NCBI GenBank assembly: GCA_040752275.1
Contig: JBFMFH010000001.1
Span: 1-44,900, forward strand
Reading direction: 5' to 3'
DNA: 44,900 nucleotides
DNA from: JBFMFH01 sp040752275
Lineage (GTDB): Bacteria > Acidobacteriota > Vicinamibacteria > Vicinamibacterales > JAKQTR01
Shown here: piece after piece, positions 24,867 through 34,048 of the stretch
Layout: each line of letters begins with the position of its first letter
How positions within the stretch are numbered: the stretch's first letter is position 1
The notes under the pieces: generated by a model
What the model saw: only the letters and a program-made list of their open reading frames with translations
What the model was told of the DNA's origin: nothing
Databases searched by the model: none
Position numbers and translations under genes: made by a program

Positions 24867-25217
24867 TCAGTCAATCTTGTAGAGCGAGGTCAGCACCCAG
24901 CGTTGCCCGTCCCTGTTCCGGAACAACGCCATCGATGTCCGCACCGGAGCTCCGTCACCCGTTGGCGGCGAGTCGCGCCAGGTGAACTCGACCTCGGTCG
25001 AAGACTGGCCGATCCTCCGTACCGCAACGATGTCGACCACCTCGCGCCGGACCGGCGAGCCGGCGCGCATCGTGAACGTCGCCGACGCGCGAAGGGCCGA
25101 GGCGGCCTCGGCCGGTGTCAGTTCGCCGGTTGCGGGAGACTGGCGAACGGCCAGGCCGAGGATCAGACCGACGACGACGGCGGCGACGGCAAGAACAATG
25201 GCGAGCGCGGCACGCAT
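24867..25217 (-). CDS. Small membrane-anchored or secreted protein, unknown function
   Basis: 116 residues, not recognised. The N-terminus (about 4-24) is one strongly hydrophobic segment rich in Ala and Val, and the remainder is a soluble domain with alternating strands (VVDIVAVRRIG, STEVEFTWRD, TSMALFRNRDGQRWVLTSL). That shape resembles small NTF2-like or lipocalin-like secreted domains, but this is only an impression. The ATG at 25217 is used; frame continues upstream without a better start. The start faces the amidohydrolase gene across a 91-base divergent gap. Confidence 0.65.
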   Translation of the reverse strand: MRAALAIVLAVAAVVVGLILGLAVRQSPATGELTPAEAASALRASATFTMRAGSPVRREVVDIVAVRRIGQSSTEVEFTWRDSPPTGDGAPVRTSMALFRNRDGQRWVLTSLYKID

Positions 25218-25274
25218 GGATGAGTCGGAGAATCCGTCGTACGCATCATACCCCGTGCACGGCGAGGCCGGCAC

Positions 25275-25280
25275 TATAAT
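25275..25280 (+). promoter_or_regulatory. Candidate -10 element of the amidohydrolase gene
   Basis: An exact TATAAT, 28 bases before the ATG at 25309, giving a leader of about 22 bases that holds the GGAGG ribosome site. The -35 region shows no good TTGACA match. Confidence 0.5.
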
Positions 25281-25308
25281 GCCCGCGACACGAGCCCGGA
25301 GGCGCGAG

Positions 25309-27012
25309 ATGCGGATCGAGACCGGATGGTGTGACCCGGCGGCCGGGGCGGCGCTGGTGCTGCTCGGGATCGGCCTGCTCGGGATGTCGGCGTGCCGGCC
25401 CGGAGCCCAGCACCCCCGCGGTACGCTCGTCGTGACGAATGCCAGGGTGTGGACCGGCGACGAGGCGAGGCCGTCGGCCGAGGCCCTGGCCATCGCGGGT
25501 GGCCGGATTGCCGCCGTCGGGACGGCCGCCGAGGTTGACCCATGGACAGGGCCGGAGACCCGGGTCATCGATGCCGGGGGCGCGCTGGTCGTGCCAGGGT
25601 TCAACGACTCGCACGTCCACTTCGTCGGAGGGAGCCTCCAACTCGACAACGTCGACCTTCGAGACGCCGCGACGCCGGAAGAATTCGCCAGGCGCCTCGG
25701 CGAGCGCGCGGGTTCGACCGCCGAAGGCGAGTGGATCCTCGGAGGCGATTGGGACGATCAGCGATGGATGCCTGCGAGGTTGCCCACGCGAGACCTAATC
25801 GACGGCGGCACGCCGGACACTCCCGTATTCGTCAGCCGGTACGACGGGCACATGGCGCTGGCCAATTCCCTGGCGCTGCGTCTGGCCGGCGTGACGGCGT
25901 CGACACCCGACCCGCCTGGCGGGACCATCGTCAAGGACGCGGCCGGCCGCCCCACCGGTGTACTGAAGGACGCCGCCATGAACCTGGTCACCCGCATCAT
26001 CCCGCCGCTCACCCCAGAGAAGCGGATGCGGGCCATCCACCGGGGCCTGCAGCACGCTGCGGCGCTCGGGGTGACCAGCGTTCGCGACATGGGGCCGGAT
26101 GCCGGCGATCTGGCGGCCTACGGTGAGCTGGCCGAACGCGGTGACCTCACGCTGCGGCTGTCGGCTGCGCCGTCGGAACTCCAGTGGCAGAGACAGGCCC
26201 AGCTCGGCATCCGGCGCGGGTTCGGCATCCCGTTCTTCACCATGGGTGCGGTCAAGGGCTTTGCCGACGGGTCGCTCGGCTCGACCACCGCCTATTTCTT
26301 CGAGCCCTACGCCGACGCGCCCGGTACGCAGGGGCTGCTGGCTGACGAGATGATTCCGGTCGAGGGGATGCGCGAGCGTCTGGGCGCGGCCGACGCTGCC
26401 GGCCTGCAGCTGTGCATCCACGCCATTGGAGACCGGGCCATCTCGATGATGCTCGACATCTTCGCCGACATCGCCCGCGCCAACGGCGCCCGAGACCGGC
26501 GCTTCCGCATCGAGCACGCGCAGCATGTGGCCCGCAAAGACTTCGCGCGCTTCGCCAGTCTGGGTGTCATCGCCGCCGTGCAGCCGTACCACGCCATCGA
26601 CGACGGGAGGTGGGCGGAACGGCGGATCGGCGCGGAGCGGATCAGGACGACCTACGCATTCCGCTCGTTTCTCGACGCCGGCGCGCGCCTGGCGCTGGGA
26701 TCCGACTGGCCCGTGGCGCCGCTCAGCCCGATGCTCGCCATCTACGCGGCCGCGACGAGAGCAACCCTGGACGGGGAAAACCCAAGCGGGTGGGTGCCCG
26801 AGCAGAAGATCACCGTCGAGGAGGCTCTGCGCGCGTACACCGCAGGTTCGGCGTACGCGGAATTCCAGGAGGGCCAGAAGGGCACGCTGGCGCCTGGCAT
26901 GCTGGCGGATCTGGTGATCCTCAGCGAGGACATCCTGACGATTGCGCCGGAGCGCATCAAAGACGTGACGGTCCGGACGACGATCGTCGGCGGCCGCATC
27001 GTCCACGAGTGA
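25309..27012 (+). CDS. YtcJ/NfdA-type amidohydrolase, predicted lipoprotein
   Basis: 567 residues. A lipoprotein signal ends in LLGMSAC (Cys about 30). The amidohydrolase barrel follows with GFNDSHVHF (metal His pair), DWDDQRWMP, VSRYDGHMALANS, GAVKGFADGSLGS (candidate carboxylated Lys), CIHAIGDRA, FRIEHAQHV, AVQPYHAIDD and LALGSDWPVAPLSP (catalytic Asp). This set matches the metal-dependent YtcJ group that includes N-substituted formamide deformylase; the true substrate is open. The ATG is supported by GGAGG 6 bases upstream. The protein would be tethered outside the cytoplasmic membrane, which is common for such enzymes in Acidobacteriota as I recall. Confidence 0.93.
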   Translation: MRIETGWCDPAAGAALVLLGIGLLGMSACRPGAQHPRGTLVVTNARVWTGDEARPSAEALAIAGGRIAAVGTAAEVDPWTGPETRVIDAGGALVVPGFNDSHVHFVGGSLQLDNVDLRDAATPEEFARRLGERAGSTAEGEWILGGDWDDQRWMPARLPTRDLIDGGTPDTPVFVSRYDGHMALANSLALRLAGVTASTPDPPGGTIVKDAAGRPTGVLKDAAMNLVTRIIPPLTPEKRMRAIHRGLQHAAALGVTSVRDMGPDAGDLAAYGELAERGDLTLRLSAAPSELQWQRQAQLGIRRGFGIPFFTMGAVKGFADGSLGSTTAYFFEPYADAPGTQGLLADEMIPVEGMRERLGAADAAGLQLCIHAIGDRAISMMLDIFADIARANGARDRRFRIEHAQHVARKDFARFASLGVIAAVQPYHAIDDGRWAERRIGAERIRTTYAFRSFLDAGARLALGSDWPVAPLSPMLAIYAAATRATLDGENPSGWVPEQKITVEEALRAYTAGSAYAEFQEGQKGTLAPGMLADLVILSEDILTIAPERIKDVTVRTTIVGGRIVHE

Positions 27013-27023
27013 AAGCCTGGTCG

Positions 27024-27722
27024 CTACGTGCGGTCACCGGTCCCGGACGATTCCGCCATCGGCGGAGCGACTACGGTATCCATCGCATCGCGGAACGCCC
27101 GGCCCATCAGACGGTAGGGCAGGATCAGGCAGGCGAAGAACGAGGCGACCGTCATCGCCATCCAGGCGTACTGGGCCATCTGCCGGTCCGCGGTCGGAAG
27201 CGCCACGAGAACGGGAACCGCCGCAATCAGCCCCCCGAGGAGTCCCCCCCAGGCACAGCGCCCGGTCACCCGTCTCCGCTGCGTTCCAGGCAGCGGCAGC
27301 GAAAGTGACCCGACCAGGCCGGCCAGGGCGAATCCGAGCATGAACCCCGCGACCGGAACCAACAGGATCAGCATGATAGGCTCGCGGCCGGTCAGTCCGT
27401 GCAGGCTCCGGTACGCCACGCCAATCAGCGAGCCGCCGAGGAGCAGCGCGCCGCCGAACGTCCACGTGACGCGATGCCCGCGCCCGAACGCCGCCCCGGC
27501 CATCAACCCGCTCACCGTGAAGCCGATGGCGGGCACGATGACGAACAACCACGTGACGCCTCCCCGGAGCGGCGTCCCGAGCGTCGAGGCGAGAGCGAGG
27601 ATCGCCGGTGGAAAGACGAGGCCGACCAGCGCCGCTCGCGCCGCCTTTGCGAAGCGCGCCGGCACCGCGCCGAGCCTGTCAACGGCTTGGAAGAGTTGAC
27701 CCGCAGTCACCGCTCGCACCAT
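27024..27722 (-). CDS. Multi-pass membrane protein, unknown function
   Basis: 232 residues from the ATG at 27722, or 242 from a GTG at 27752; neither has a clear ribosome site. Six or seven hydrophobic segments are visible, with Gly-rich turns (GLMAGAAFGRGHR, GGALLLGGSLIGV, GGLLGGLIAAVP). No catalytic motif is seen and I do not recognise the family. It ends 11 bases from the convergent amidohydrolase gene. The 179 bases upstream, before the YaiO gene, contain a small inverted repeat (GGCG ... CGCC around a GTATAC) and nothing else recognised. Confidence 0.7.
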   Translation of the reverse strand: MVRAVTAGQLFQAVDRLGAVPARFAKAARAALVGLVFPPAILALASTLGTPLRGGVTWLFVIVPAIGFTVSGLMAGAAFGRGHRVTWTFGGALLLGGSLIGVAYRSLHGLTGREPIMLILLVPVAGFMLGFALAGLVGSLSLPLPGTQRRRVTGRCAWGGLLGGLIAAVPVLVALPTADRQMAQYAWMAMTVASFFACLILPYRLMGRAFRDAMDTVVAPPMAESSGTGDRT

Positions 27723-27901
27723 GATAGCCGGTCCCGCAAGGACACCTGGCACTCGAGCAGAAGCAATCCCACCGTGTAGCGGACCGGCGTCTCAGGCGGA
27801 GTATACGCCAGGCGGAGCCCGGACAGTCGATGCAGCGGAGACTTGCCTGTGCCCGGAGGCGCGTCGAGCCGATACCTCTACGGATGAGACGGGGTCACTC
27901 C

Positions 27902-29128
27902 ATGTGTGTGTCGAACCTGCGCGTCCTGATCGCCGTGTCGGTTCTGGCATCCGCCCTGGCGATCGCCAGACCGGTGCTGGCTCAGGACGACGTGCTGGCG
28001 AAAGGACGGGACCTCGCGACGTCCGGCAGACGGGACGAAGCCATCGCGATCATGGTGGCTCACCTGGCCGGCCACCCGGACGATGTCGACGTGAGGACGC
28101 TGCTGGGCCTCGTCTATACGTGGGAGGGACGCTACGCCGACGCGCGGACGGAATTGCGGCGGGTCCTGGGCCAGAAGCCCGGGTACTACGATGCGACGGC
28201 CGCGCTCGTCTACACGGAACTCTGGTCCGGCCACAATGCGCTCTCCCTGTCGCTTGCCGACGACGTGCTCGGTCGAAACCCGCGGGACACCAGCATGCTG
28301 CTGGCGAAGGCCCGGGCGCTCAGTGCCCTGAACCGCGTACGGGAGGCGGTCGACGCTCTCGACCGGCTCCTCGAGGTCGATCCGCGCCACGAACAGGGCG
28401 GCCAGATGCGCGAGCGGCTGCTCGACAGCCAGCGCCACTGGGGAGCCACGGTGGGCTACGCGTACGACTGGTTCGATGACGGCCGGGATCCCTGGCAGGA
28501 GTACTGGGTAGCCGTCCGCCGGAAGGCGGGGTTCGGATCCTTCAGCCTGACGGCCTCGCAGGCGGACCGTTACACCCTCACGGACCGCCAGTTCGAGCTG
28601 GAGTTCTACCCGCGCCTGCGCCGCGGCACCTACATGTACCTTGACGCCGGCTTTGCCGATGCCAAGACGCTCTACCCGGACTACCGGGCAGGCGCGCACC
28701 TCTACCAGAGTCTGGGCAAGGGGTTCGAGGTGTCGGCCGGCATGAGCCGGTTGGGCTTCGGCGACGGGATCAACATCTACATCGGATCGCTCAGCAAGTA
28801 CCTGGGCAGCTGGCTCCTCATCAGCCAGGTGTTCGTGACCCCGAAGGACATTGGGACCAACGTGTCCTGGCATGGCGCCTTCCGGTACTACTTCGGCGAT
28901 GCCCAGTGGTTCGGGCTGCGATATCGGCACGGTGCGGCCAAGGAACAGATCCGCACGATCGACGACATCCTGATCCTCAGCTCCGACGGGGTCTCGGGAG
29001 AACTGATCGCCCTGTTCGGCCGGCGCGTCGAGGCGACGCTTCGCGGGGCCTGGAGCCGAGAAGAACGGTTCGAGCGATCAAACCTCCACCAGCATTCGGG
29101 CAGCGGTCAACTGACGTTCCGGTTCTGA
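27902..29128 (+). CDS. YaiO family outer membrane beta-barrel protein with N-terminal TPRs
   Basis: 408 residues. A Sec signal (cleavage near ARPVLA-QDD) is followed by TPR-like helices (about 35-175: LAKGRDLATSGRRDEAIAIM, LLGLVYTWEGRYADARTELR) and then a beta-barrel from about residue 185 (WGATVGYAYDWFDDGRDPWQ, LEFYPRLRRGTYMYLDAGFA, YYFGDAQWFGLRYRHG), closing with a terminal Phe as in outer-membrane barrels. This is the YaiO plan. Such proteins sit in the outer membrane in surface-polysaccharide loci; their exact role is not settled. The ATG at 27902 gives the best signal peptide; an ATG 18 bases upstream is possible. It leads a three-gene plus-strand set with a TPR protein and a sulfatase-fold membrane enzyme. 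Confidence 0.9.
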   Translation: MCVSNLRVLIAVSVLASALAIARPVLAQDDVLAKGRDLATSGRRDEAIAIMVAHLAGHPDDVDVRTLLGLVYTWEGRYADARTELRRVLGQKPGYYDATAALVYTELWSGHNALSLSLADDVLGRNPRDTSMLLAKARALSALNRVREAVDALDRLLEVDPRHEQGGQMRERLLDSQRHWGATVGYAYDWFDDGRDPWQEYWVAVRRKAGFGSFSLTASQADRYTLTDRQFELEFYPRLRRGTYMYLDAGFADAKTLYPDYRAGAHLYQSLGKGFEVSAGMSRLGFGDGINIYIGSLSKYLGSWLLISQVFVTPKDIGTNVSWHGAFRYYFGDAQWFGLRYRHGAAKEQIRTIDDILILSSDGVSGELIALFGRRVEATLRGAWSREERFERSNLHQHSGSGQLTFRF

Positions 29129-29132
29129 GCCC

Positions 29133-30086
29133 ATGCTTCGCTGGCTGGTTCGGACGATGGCGCCTGCTCTGGTGCTGGCCATCTACTATTGGAGCTTCGT
29201 CCTGAGTCCCGTCCCGTTGGCGTCGGACCGGCCGATCGGTTCCGCCGCCCGGGTTGGGCAGCGTGCCATGGAGGATCCGCCGCGGGGCCGCGGGACCGCC
29301 GGCCAGGTGGCGGATCTTGGCCTGGACACGGAGCTGGCTGCCCGTGCCACCGATCTCTACCAGCGTGGCCGATACGGGGAAGCCGTGGAAGCGCTTCGCG
29401 ACCTGCTGCAGCGCAGCCCGAACGACCATCTGGCGATTGGCCGGCTGGCCCGTGCCTACGGGCATCTCGGCCGCCATCGCGACGAAGCCGTGCAGTGGGA
29501 ACGCTACCTCCTCCTCGCGCCGCGCACCGAGGAGGCGTGCCCGGCGCTGCCGCGCGCCTATGAGGCGATCGGCGAAACGGCCAAGGCTTTCGAGGCGTTC
29601 GAGCGGTGCCGCTCTCTCGACTCGACCGACAGCGACATCGTGTTCTATTACGCGCGGGCCCGCGAACGGGCAGGCGACGCGAAGCGGGCGATTCAGCTCT
29701 ACGAAGAAGGCATCTCGCTCGCGCCGGACTATGCAGACATGTACCTTGGGCTCGCCCGGCTTCGGCTGCGCGGCGGCGATGTCGACGGGGCGTCAGAAGC
29801 GGTCGGTCGGGCCATGCGGCACGATTCGCGGAGCGCGGATGTCCTACTGGCGGCGGGGCAGATTGCGGCGCGCCAGGGACGCCGCAAAGACGCCCGCGAC
29901 TACCTCCTGCGGGCCCTCGCGGTCGGCGAGACGTACGTTGACGTGCATCTCACGTTGGCGCGAGTCGAGCTGGAGGACGGAAGGCGCGACCAGGCCGTCA
30001 CGCACTGTGACCGTGCACTCCAACTCGCACCCGGGTCTGCCGAGGCTCTGGCTCTCAAGCGCAGGCTCGACGAGGCACGCCGATGA
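29133..30086 (+). CDS. Membrane-anchored TPR protein
   Basis: 317 residues. One N-terminal membrane segment (about 8-27, APALVLAIYYWSFVLSPVPL) is followed by at least six TPR units from residue 65 on (YQRGRYGEAVEALRDLLQRSPN, YGHLGRHRDEAVQWERYLL, YARARERAGDAKRAIQLYEEG, and others). TPR scaffolds assemble protein complexes; facing the periplasm, this one could bridge the outer-membrane YaiO barrel and the inner-membrane sulfatase-fold enzyme. It begins 5 bases after the YaiO stop and overlaps the next gene by 4 bases, so the three form one operon. Confidence 0.88.
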   Translation: MLRWLVRTMAPALVLAIYYWSFVLSPVPLASDRPIGSAARVGQRAMEDPPRGRGTAGQVADLGLDTELAARATDLYQRGRYGEAVEALRDLLQRSPNDHLAIGRLARAYGHLGRHRDEAVQWERYLLLAPRTEEACPALPRAYEAIGETAKAFEAFERCRSLDSTDSDIVFYYARARERAGDAKRAIQLYEEGISLAPDYADMYLGLARLRLRGGDVDGASEAVGRAMRHDSRSADVLLAAGQIAARQGRRKDARDYLLRALAVGETYVDVHLTLARVELEDGRRDQAVTHCDRALQLAPGSAEALALKRRLDEARR

Positions 30087-32602
30087 CCGGCGGCTCGATG
30101 CCCTTCCTGCTCCTGCGTGCGATCTTCGGAGGGATCTTCGCGCTGTCGTCGGTCTACTGCCTGCTGGCCTACGTGCCGTTCACCTACCAACAGGTGATCG
30201 TGAACGAACTCATCGGGTGGGTCAGCGCCTTCCCGTTGCTCCACCACTGGCTGTACTGGATCGCGCTGGTCTGCGGGGCGTGGACGGTGGTCGACGACAT
30301 CCGGCCCGGTCGCCTGCGCTGGCTCATCCTCGGTTTCATGGCGATCTGGTCGGCGATCGGCGTGTGGGTGGTCCTGGCCCGGCCGATGATGAGCCTGCGC
30401 AACGACTGGAGTGCCCTGATCTGGGCGGCTCTGTGGCTCGCGCCGCCGTGCTGGCTGGCGCTTGTCGACCTCGCCGCCCGCGTGCCACGCCTGGACTGGC
30501 GGTTCGCCGCACCGGAGAACTCGAGGCTGTTCTGGGCGACGTTCCTGGCGGGGGCCTTCACGGCAGGGCTCTATGCAGCGATCTTCGCCATCCGCTTCGG
30601 AGCCGACCCTCACGTGAGGCTCACGTCCTCGGACCGCCTGGTGGCCGGTGTCTGGAGTCTCCTGCTCCACCTGGTGGCCTACATGGGGGCCTTCGCGGCG
30701 CTGAGCCTCGTGCGTGCCTTGGCATCCCGGCTCCCACGGCCGAGCCTCGCGGAGTTCGTGCTCGTGTGCGCCGGAGGCGGGATCGTTTTGGCCGGCGTCG
30801 GCCAGGCGCTGTTGCTGTCGGCCCTGTCACTCTCCGGGCGTCCGGCCTGGGTGATCGCATCGGCAGCAGGCGGCGCGGCGGCCGTCTGCCTGGCCGGCAT
30901 CGCCGTCCGGATGTGGCCGGACCATGAAGCGGTGCGGTCAGGACTCGATCTCGCCCTCCGCCCCCTGTCGCCCGTGTCCCGAGGCGGGCGGACTGGCGTC
31001 GCGTGGCTCGTCGCCCTTGCGGCGTTGGCCTACGGCCTCGCGTGGGCGACGGCGGTCGTGGACTGGAACTACCTGCTGCAGAAGGCAGGTGTCCTTGCCG
31101 TCTGGACGCTGGTGTTCGCATCCGTCCACGGAACGATCCGATCGGGCCGGGAACGCCTCGCCACGGTGCTCTTCATGGTCGTACCCGTCGCGCTGGTGCT
31201 CTCCTATCGGTCACTGTCGGCGGCGCCGAAGCGGCTCGCGGTCGCAGGCCTGACCCCGTCGGCCGATCTCGCCCTCGTGCTCGACACCTATGGGGGCTAC
31301 GATGTGTCGTTCAAGGTGCTGCACGACCTGGTTCGCGTCGAACGGACACGGGTGGCGCCAGACACAAGGGCCTTCTACGAGCTGCTGCAGCGCCAGACGA
31401 ACATCCCCCGGACGACGGCGATCGTGCCGCACGAGATGCCGATCGCGAAGGACCTCACGCCGAGCACGGAGCGCAAGCCGCACATCTTCATCATCGGCGT
31501 CGACAGCCTGCGGCAGGATTACGTCTCACCCTACAATCCTGGCGTCGACTTCACACCCTCGCTCGGGCAGCTCGCACGCGACAGCACGGTGTTCCGCCAG
31601 GCGTTCACGAGGTACGGGGCCACAGGCCTTGCCGAGCCGACGTGGTTCACCGGAGCGTTGCTGCCGCACCAGCAGTACCCGAACCCGTTCGGGCCCATGA
31701 ACAACCTGCAGCAGTTGGTGATGTCCGAGCGCTACCGGCCCTTCGTCACGGTGGACTCTGTGCTGCGGGCGACGCTGGCACGCTGGCCGGACCTGGTGGA
31801 ACTCGACCGGGGCGTGCCTGGCAACCGGTACGACCTCTGCCGGACGCTGGAAGAGCTGACCGGTCACCTGACCTCGCCGCCGGCCGGAGACGATCGGCCG
31901 GTCTTCGCCTTCACGCTCGCCCAGAACGTGCATGTGTCGTCGATCGCTCGTGAGCGCGCGTCAGTCCCCGCAGGAGAGGTCTATCCAGGCTTCTATGCGC
32001 CCTACGCGTCTCGCGTCAGGCGGATCGACGGGTGCATCGGTTCGTTCATCGGGATGCTCAAAGCCCGGGGTCTCTACGAGAACAGCGTCCTCATCTTCAC
32101 GTCCGATCACGGCGACTCGCTCGGCGAGGACGGCCGCTGGGGACACGCGTACACGATCTTCCCGGAGATCATCCGCATTCCGCTCGTCATTCATCTGCCG
32201 CGCCGGTGGCAGCGCCTCGCGGTCGACCCGGACGCACTCGCGTTCTCGACAGACGTGGCTCCGACGCTTTTCTACCTGCTCGGCCACCGGCCGACCGTCA
32301 ACCACCCGCTGTTCGGCCGGCCGCTGTTCACCGAGCGCCCCGGCGAGCGGCGCGCATACCTCAGGGACGATTACGTCGTGGCGTCGAGCTACGGCCCGGT
32401 CTACGGCCTTCTGCGTGACGGCGGCCGGTCGCTGTATGTTGTAGATGCCGCCAGCTTTCGCGACTACGATTTCGACATGACGACGGGTCCGGCCGGGACC
32501 CCGAGGCGGGTGAGCGACACGGTCCGGTCCGAGGCGCAGGCCCGCATTCGGAAGACCGTGGAGGAGATCGCGAGCTACTACCGCATCCCGTTGAACAGGT
32601 AG
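30083..32602 (+). CDS. Polytopic membrane protein with sulfatase/phosphoethanolamine-transferase-fold domain
   Basis: 839 residues. Residues 1-~385 contain about ten membrane segments, and the C-terminal half is an alkaline-phosphatase-superfamily domain: HIFIIGVDSLRQDYVSPYN (metal Asp), TGLAEPTWFTGALLPH at the nucleophile region, VLIFTSDHGDSLGEDGRWGH (metal Asp/His, later His), and IIRIPLVIHLP. The sulfatase signature Cys/Ser-x-Pro-Ser-Arg is replaced by Ala-Glu-Pro-Thr-Trp, so it cannot be a formylglycine sulfatase. A nearby Thr could serve as in LtaS/EptA-type phosphotransferases, which move lipid head groups to surface glycans. The 4-base ATGA overlap couples it to the TPR gene. Its last 25 bases overlap the convergent secreted-protein gene. 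Confidence 0.87.
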   Translation: MTGGSMPFLLLRAIFGGIFALSSVYCLLAYVPFTYQQVIVNELIGWVSAFPLLHHWLYWIALVCGAWTVVDDIRPGRLRWLILGFMAIWSAIGVWVVLARPMMSLRNDWSALIWAALWLAPPCWLALVDLAARVPRLDWRFAAPENSRLFWATFLAGAFTAGLYAAIFAIRFGADPHVRLTSSDRLVAGVWSLLLHLVAYMGAFAALSLVRALASRLPRPSLAEFVLVCAGGGIVLAGVGQALLLSALSLSGRPAWVIASAAGGAAAVCLAGIAVRMWPDHEAVRSGLDLALRPLSPVSRGGRTGVAWLVALAALAYGLAWATAVVDWNYLLQKAGVLAVWTLVFASVHGTIRSGRERLATVLFMVVPVALVLSYRSLSAAPKRLAVAGLTPSADLALVLDTYGGYDVSFKVLHDLVRVERTRVAPDTRAFYELLQRQTNIPRTTAIVPHEMPIAKDLTPSTERKPHIFIIGVDSLRQDYVSPYNPGVDFTPSLGQLARDSTVFRQAFTRYGATGLAEPTWFTGALLPHQQYPNPFGPMNNLQQLVMSERYRPFVTVDSVLRATLARWPDLVELDRGVPGNRYDLCRTLEELTGHLTSPPAGDDRPVFAFTLAQNVHVSSIARERASVPAGEVYPGFYAPYASRVRRIDGCIGSFIGMLKARGLYENSVLIFTSDHGDSLGEDGRWGHAYTIFPEIIRIPLVIHLPRRWQRLAVDPDALAFSTDVAPTLFYLLGHRPTVNHPLFGRPLFTERPGERRAYLRDDYVVASSYGPVYGLLRDGGRSLYVVDAASFRDYDFDMTTGPAGTPRRVSDTVRSEAQARIRKTVEEIASYYRIPLNR

Positions 32603-34026
32603 GCCCGTCCCCGGGCCCAGGGCAGCCGCGGTGGGTCGCCAGCCTCCCCCGCCACCAGGTTGCGGTAGCTCTCGAAGTGATGGATGGCGATGCCGGCGTA
32701 GGTGGAGTATCCGGCAAACACTCCTTCTGCCTCGGCGACCTCGCGGCGCATGACATCCAGGGGAAGGCCGGCGAACGTCAGCTTCGGGAGCATCACGTTG
32801 GTGGCGATGATGCCAGGGAATCTCTCGCCTGTCCCCGCGACCTCGAGTGGGACCGCGGTGGGGTCCTCCCACTCGCGGTTGGCGCGAAGCGCACGCAGCG
32901 CCCGATCGAGCGCCTCGTCGCCGCGCGGCGCTCCAGGCGCCGACAGCACACTGAAACGACGGGCGAGGGACACCAACGCCTCACGCACCTCGCCGGGCAC
33001 CGCGGCCGGATCGCTGCCGGGCAATGCGAGCCCAACGTGCGTGTGCGCGACATCGTCGATGATCCGTAGGCGGTGGCCCCGGAAGCGTCCGTCTGGTGAC
33101 AGGCCCGCCGCGTCGGATGCGAGCAGACGATCCACGTCGCCCGAAGGCTGGCCGACGACGAACCACACCGGCGTTGGAGTCGAGCGGGACGTCTCGACAC
33201 CCATCCAGATCTTTGCGTGTCTGGCCTGCTCGGCATAGACGAGCAGATCCTGACCGAAGTTGATCATGCCGTCCTGGCCGGCAGCCTTGTTCCGGTAGTT
33301 CATGATCCCCACGTTGTCGAGGCGATCGATGAGGTGATAACTCGCCGCCTTGCTGGTGCCCAGGAAGCGCACCTCACCGATGGCGCGGCCGGTCTTCCCG
33401 TCGACCGATTGCCACCAGAACGGGATGTCGACGCCGAAGGCCATGGTCGGGAACTCGTGGACGTGGCTCTGGCAGTGGGTGATGACGTCGAGGTACTCGC
33501 GGAGGAGCGCTTCACGGCTCCGGGGAAACCGCCAGGCGACGAGCAGGTAGGGCTCGATGTCGAGGTGGACGCCATCGAAACGTTCAGCGGGCGACACCTG
33601 CTGGTTGTACGCGAGGACGGCATCGACTACGCCGAGCGCAAGGTGATGATTGGCGGCGAGGGCCCAGGCCGGGTCTCCGTCGAGGGCCTCGATCCGGATC
33701 CCCCGCTCGTGAGCCGCCGCGATCAGGGCCTTCCAGCCCTCGCGCTCATCCAGTGATCGCGGCGACGCGTGGACGTGGTCGCGCCTCGCGGCCGGCGGAT
33801 ATGGCGGCCCGGCAGCCGCGACCGTGTTGACCTGCGCCCAGATCGTGCCGATCCGCTCACGCCGGGCGAAATCGAGCAGGGCCGCACGGGCCGCCGGATC
33901 GGCACGCGCGGCCGAGGGATTCCACAGCCACATGGCGCGCAGCGGCCTCCTGGCCTGGGCCTGAGGAATGCCGCCGGCGCCGGCCAGGCTGGCGAGGAGC
34001 AGGGTCACGAGCACACGGACGGGCAT
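32578..34026 (-). CDS. Secreted TIM-barrel protein, possible glycoside hydrolase
   Basis: 482 residues with a Sec signal (cleavage near PQAQA-RRP). The mature protein starts RAMWLWNPSA and runs as an alpha/beta barrel: RIGTIWAQVNTV, HERGIRIEALDGDPAWAL, RFDGVHLDIEPYLL, FPTMAFGVDIPFWW, NVGIMNYRN, HAKIWMGVETSR. The segment DGVHLDIEPY recalls the acid pair of GH18-like barrels, so an extracellular polysaccharide-acting role is plausible but not shown. The C-terminal ~130 residues are not recognised. Its 3' end overlaps the sulfatase-fold gene by 25 bases, tail to tail, so each gene's end must serve both readings. The ATG at 34026 follows a TACAAT at a distance suggesting a leaderless transcript. 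Confidence 0.78.
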   Translation of the reverse strand: MPVRVLVTLLLASLAGAGGIPQAQARRPLRAMWLWNPSAARADPAARAALLDFARRERIGTIWAQVNTVAAAGPPYPPAARRDHVHASPRSLDEREGWKALIAAAHERGIRIEALDGDPAWALAANHHLALGVVDAVLAYNQQVSPAERFDGVHLDIEPYLLVAWRFPRSREALLREYLDVITHCQSHVHEFPTMAFGVDIPFWWQSVDGKTGRAIGEVRFLGTSKAASYHLIDRLDNVGIMNYRNKAAGQDGMINFGQDLLVYAEQARHAKIWMGVETSRSTPTPVWFVVGQPSGDVDRLLASDAAGLSPDGRFRGHRLRIIDDVAHTHVGLALPGSDPAAVPGEVREALVSLARRFSVLSAPGAPRGDEALDRALRALRANREWEDPTAVPLEVAGTGERFPGIIATNVMLPKLTFAGLPLDVMRREVAEAEGVFAGYSTYAGIAIHHFESYRNLVAGEAGDPPRLPWARGRAYLFNGMR

Positions 34027-34032
34027 CGGGGC

Positions 34033-34038
34033 ATTGTA
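34033..34038 (-). promoter_or_regulatory. Candidate -10 (TACAAT) of the secreted TIM-barrel gene
   Basis: TACAAT on the minus strand ends 6 bases before the ATG at 34026, so the transcript would begin at or next to the start codon (leaderless). No -35 match is visible; the expected place is a GGACCGG-type heptamer array. Confidence 0.4.
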
Positions 34039-34048
34039 ACAAGGCGGC

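Noticed and set aside
30083..32602. Formylglycine-dependent sulfatase
   Set aside because: The Cys/Ser-x-Pro-Ser-Arg signature is absent (Ala-Glu-Pro-Thr-Trp), so only the fold is claimed.
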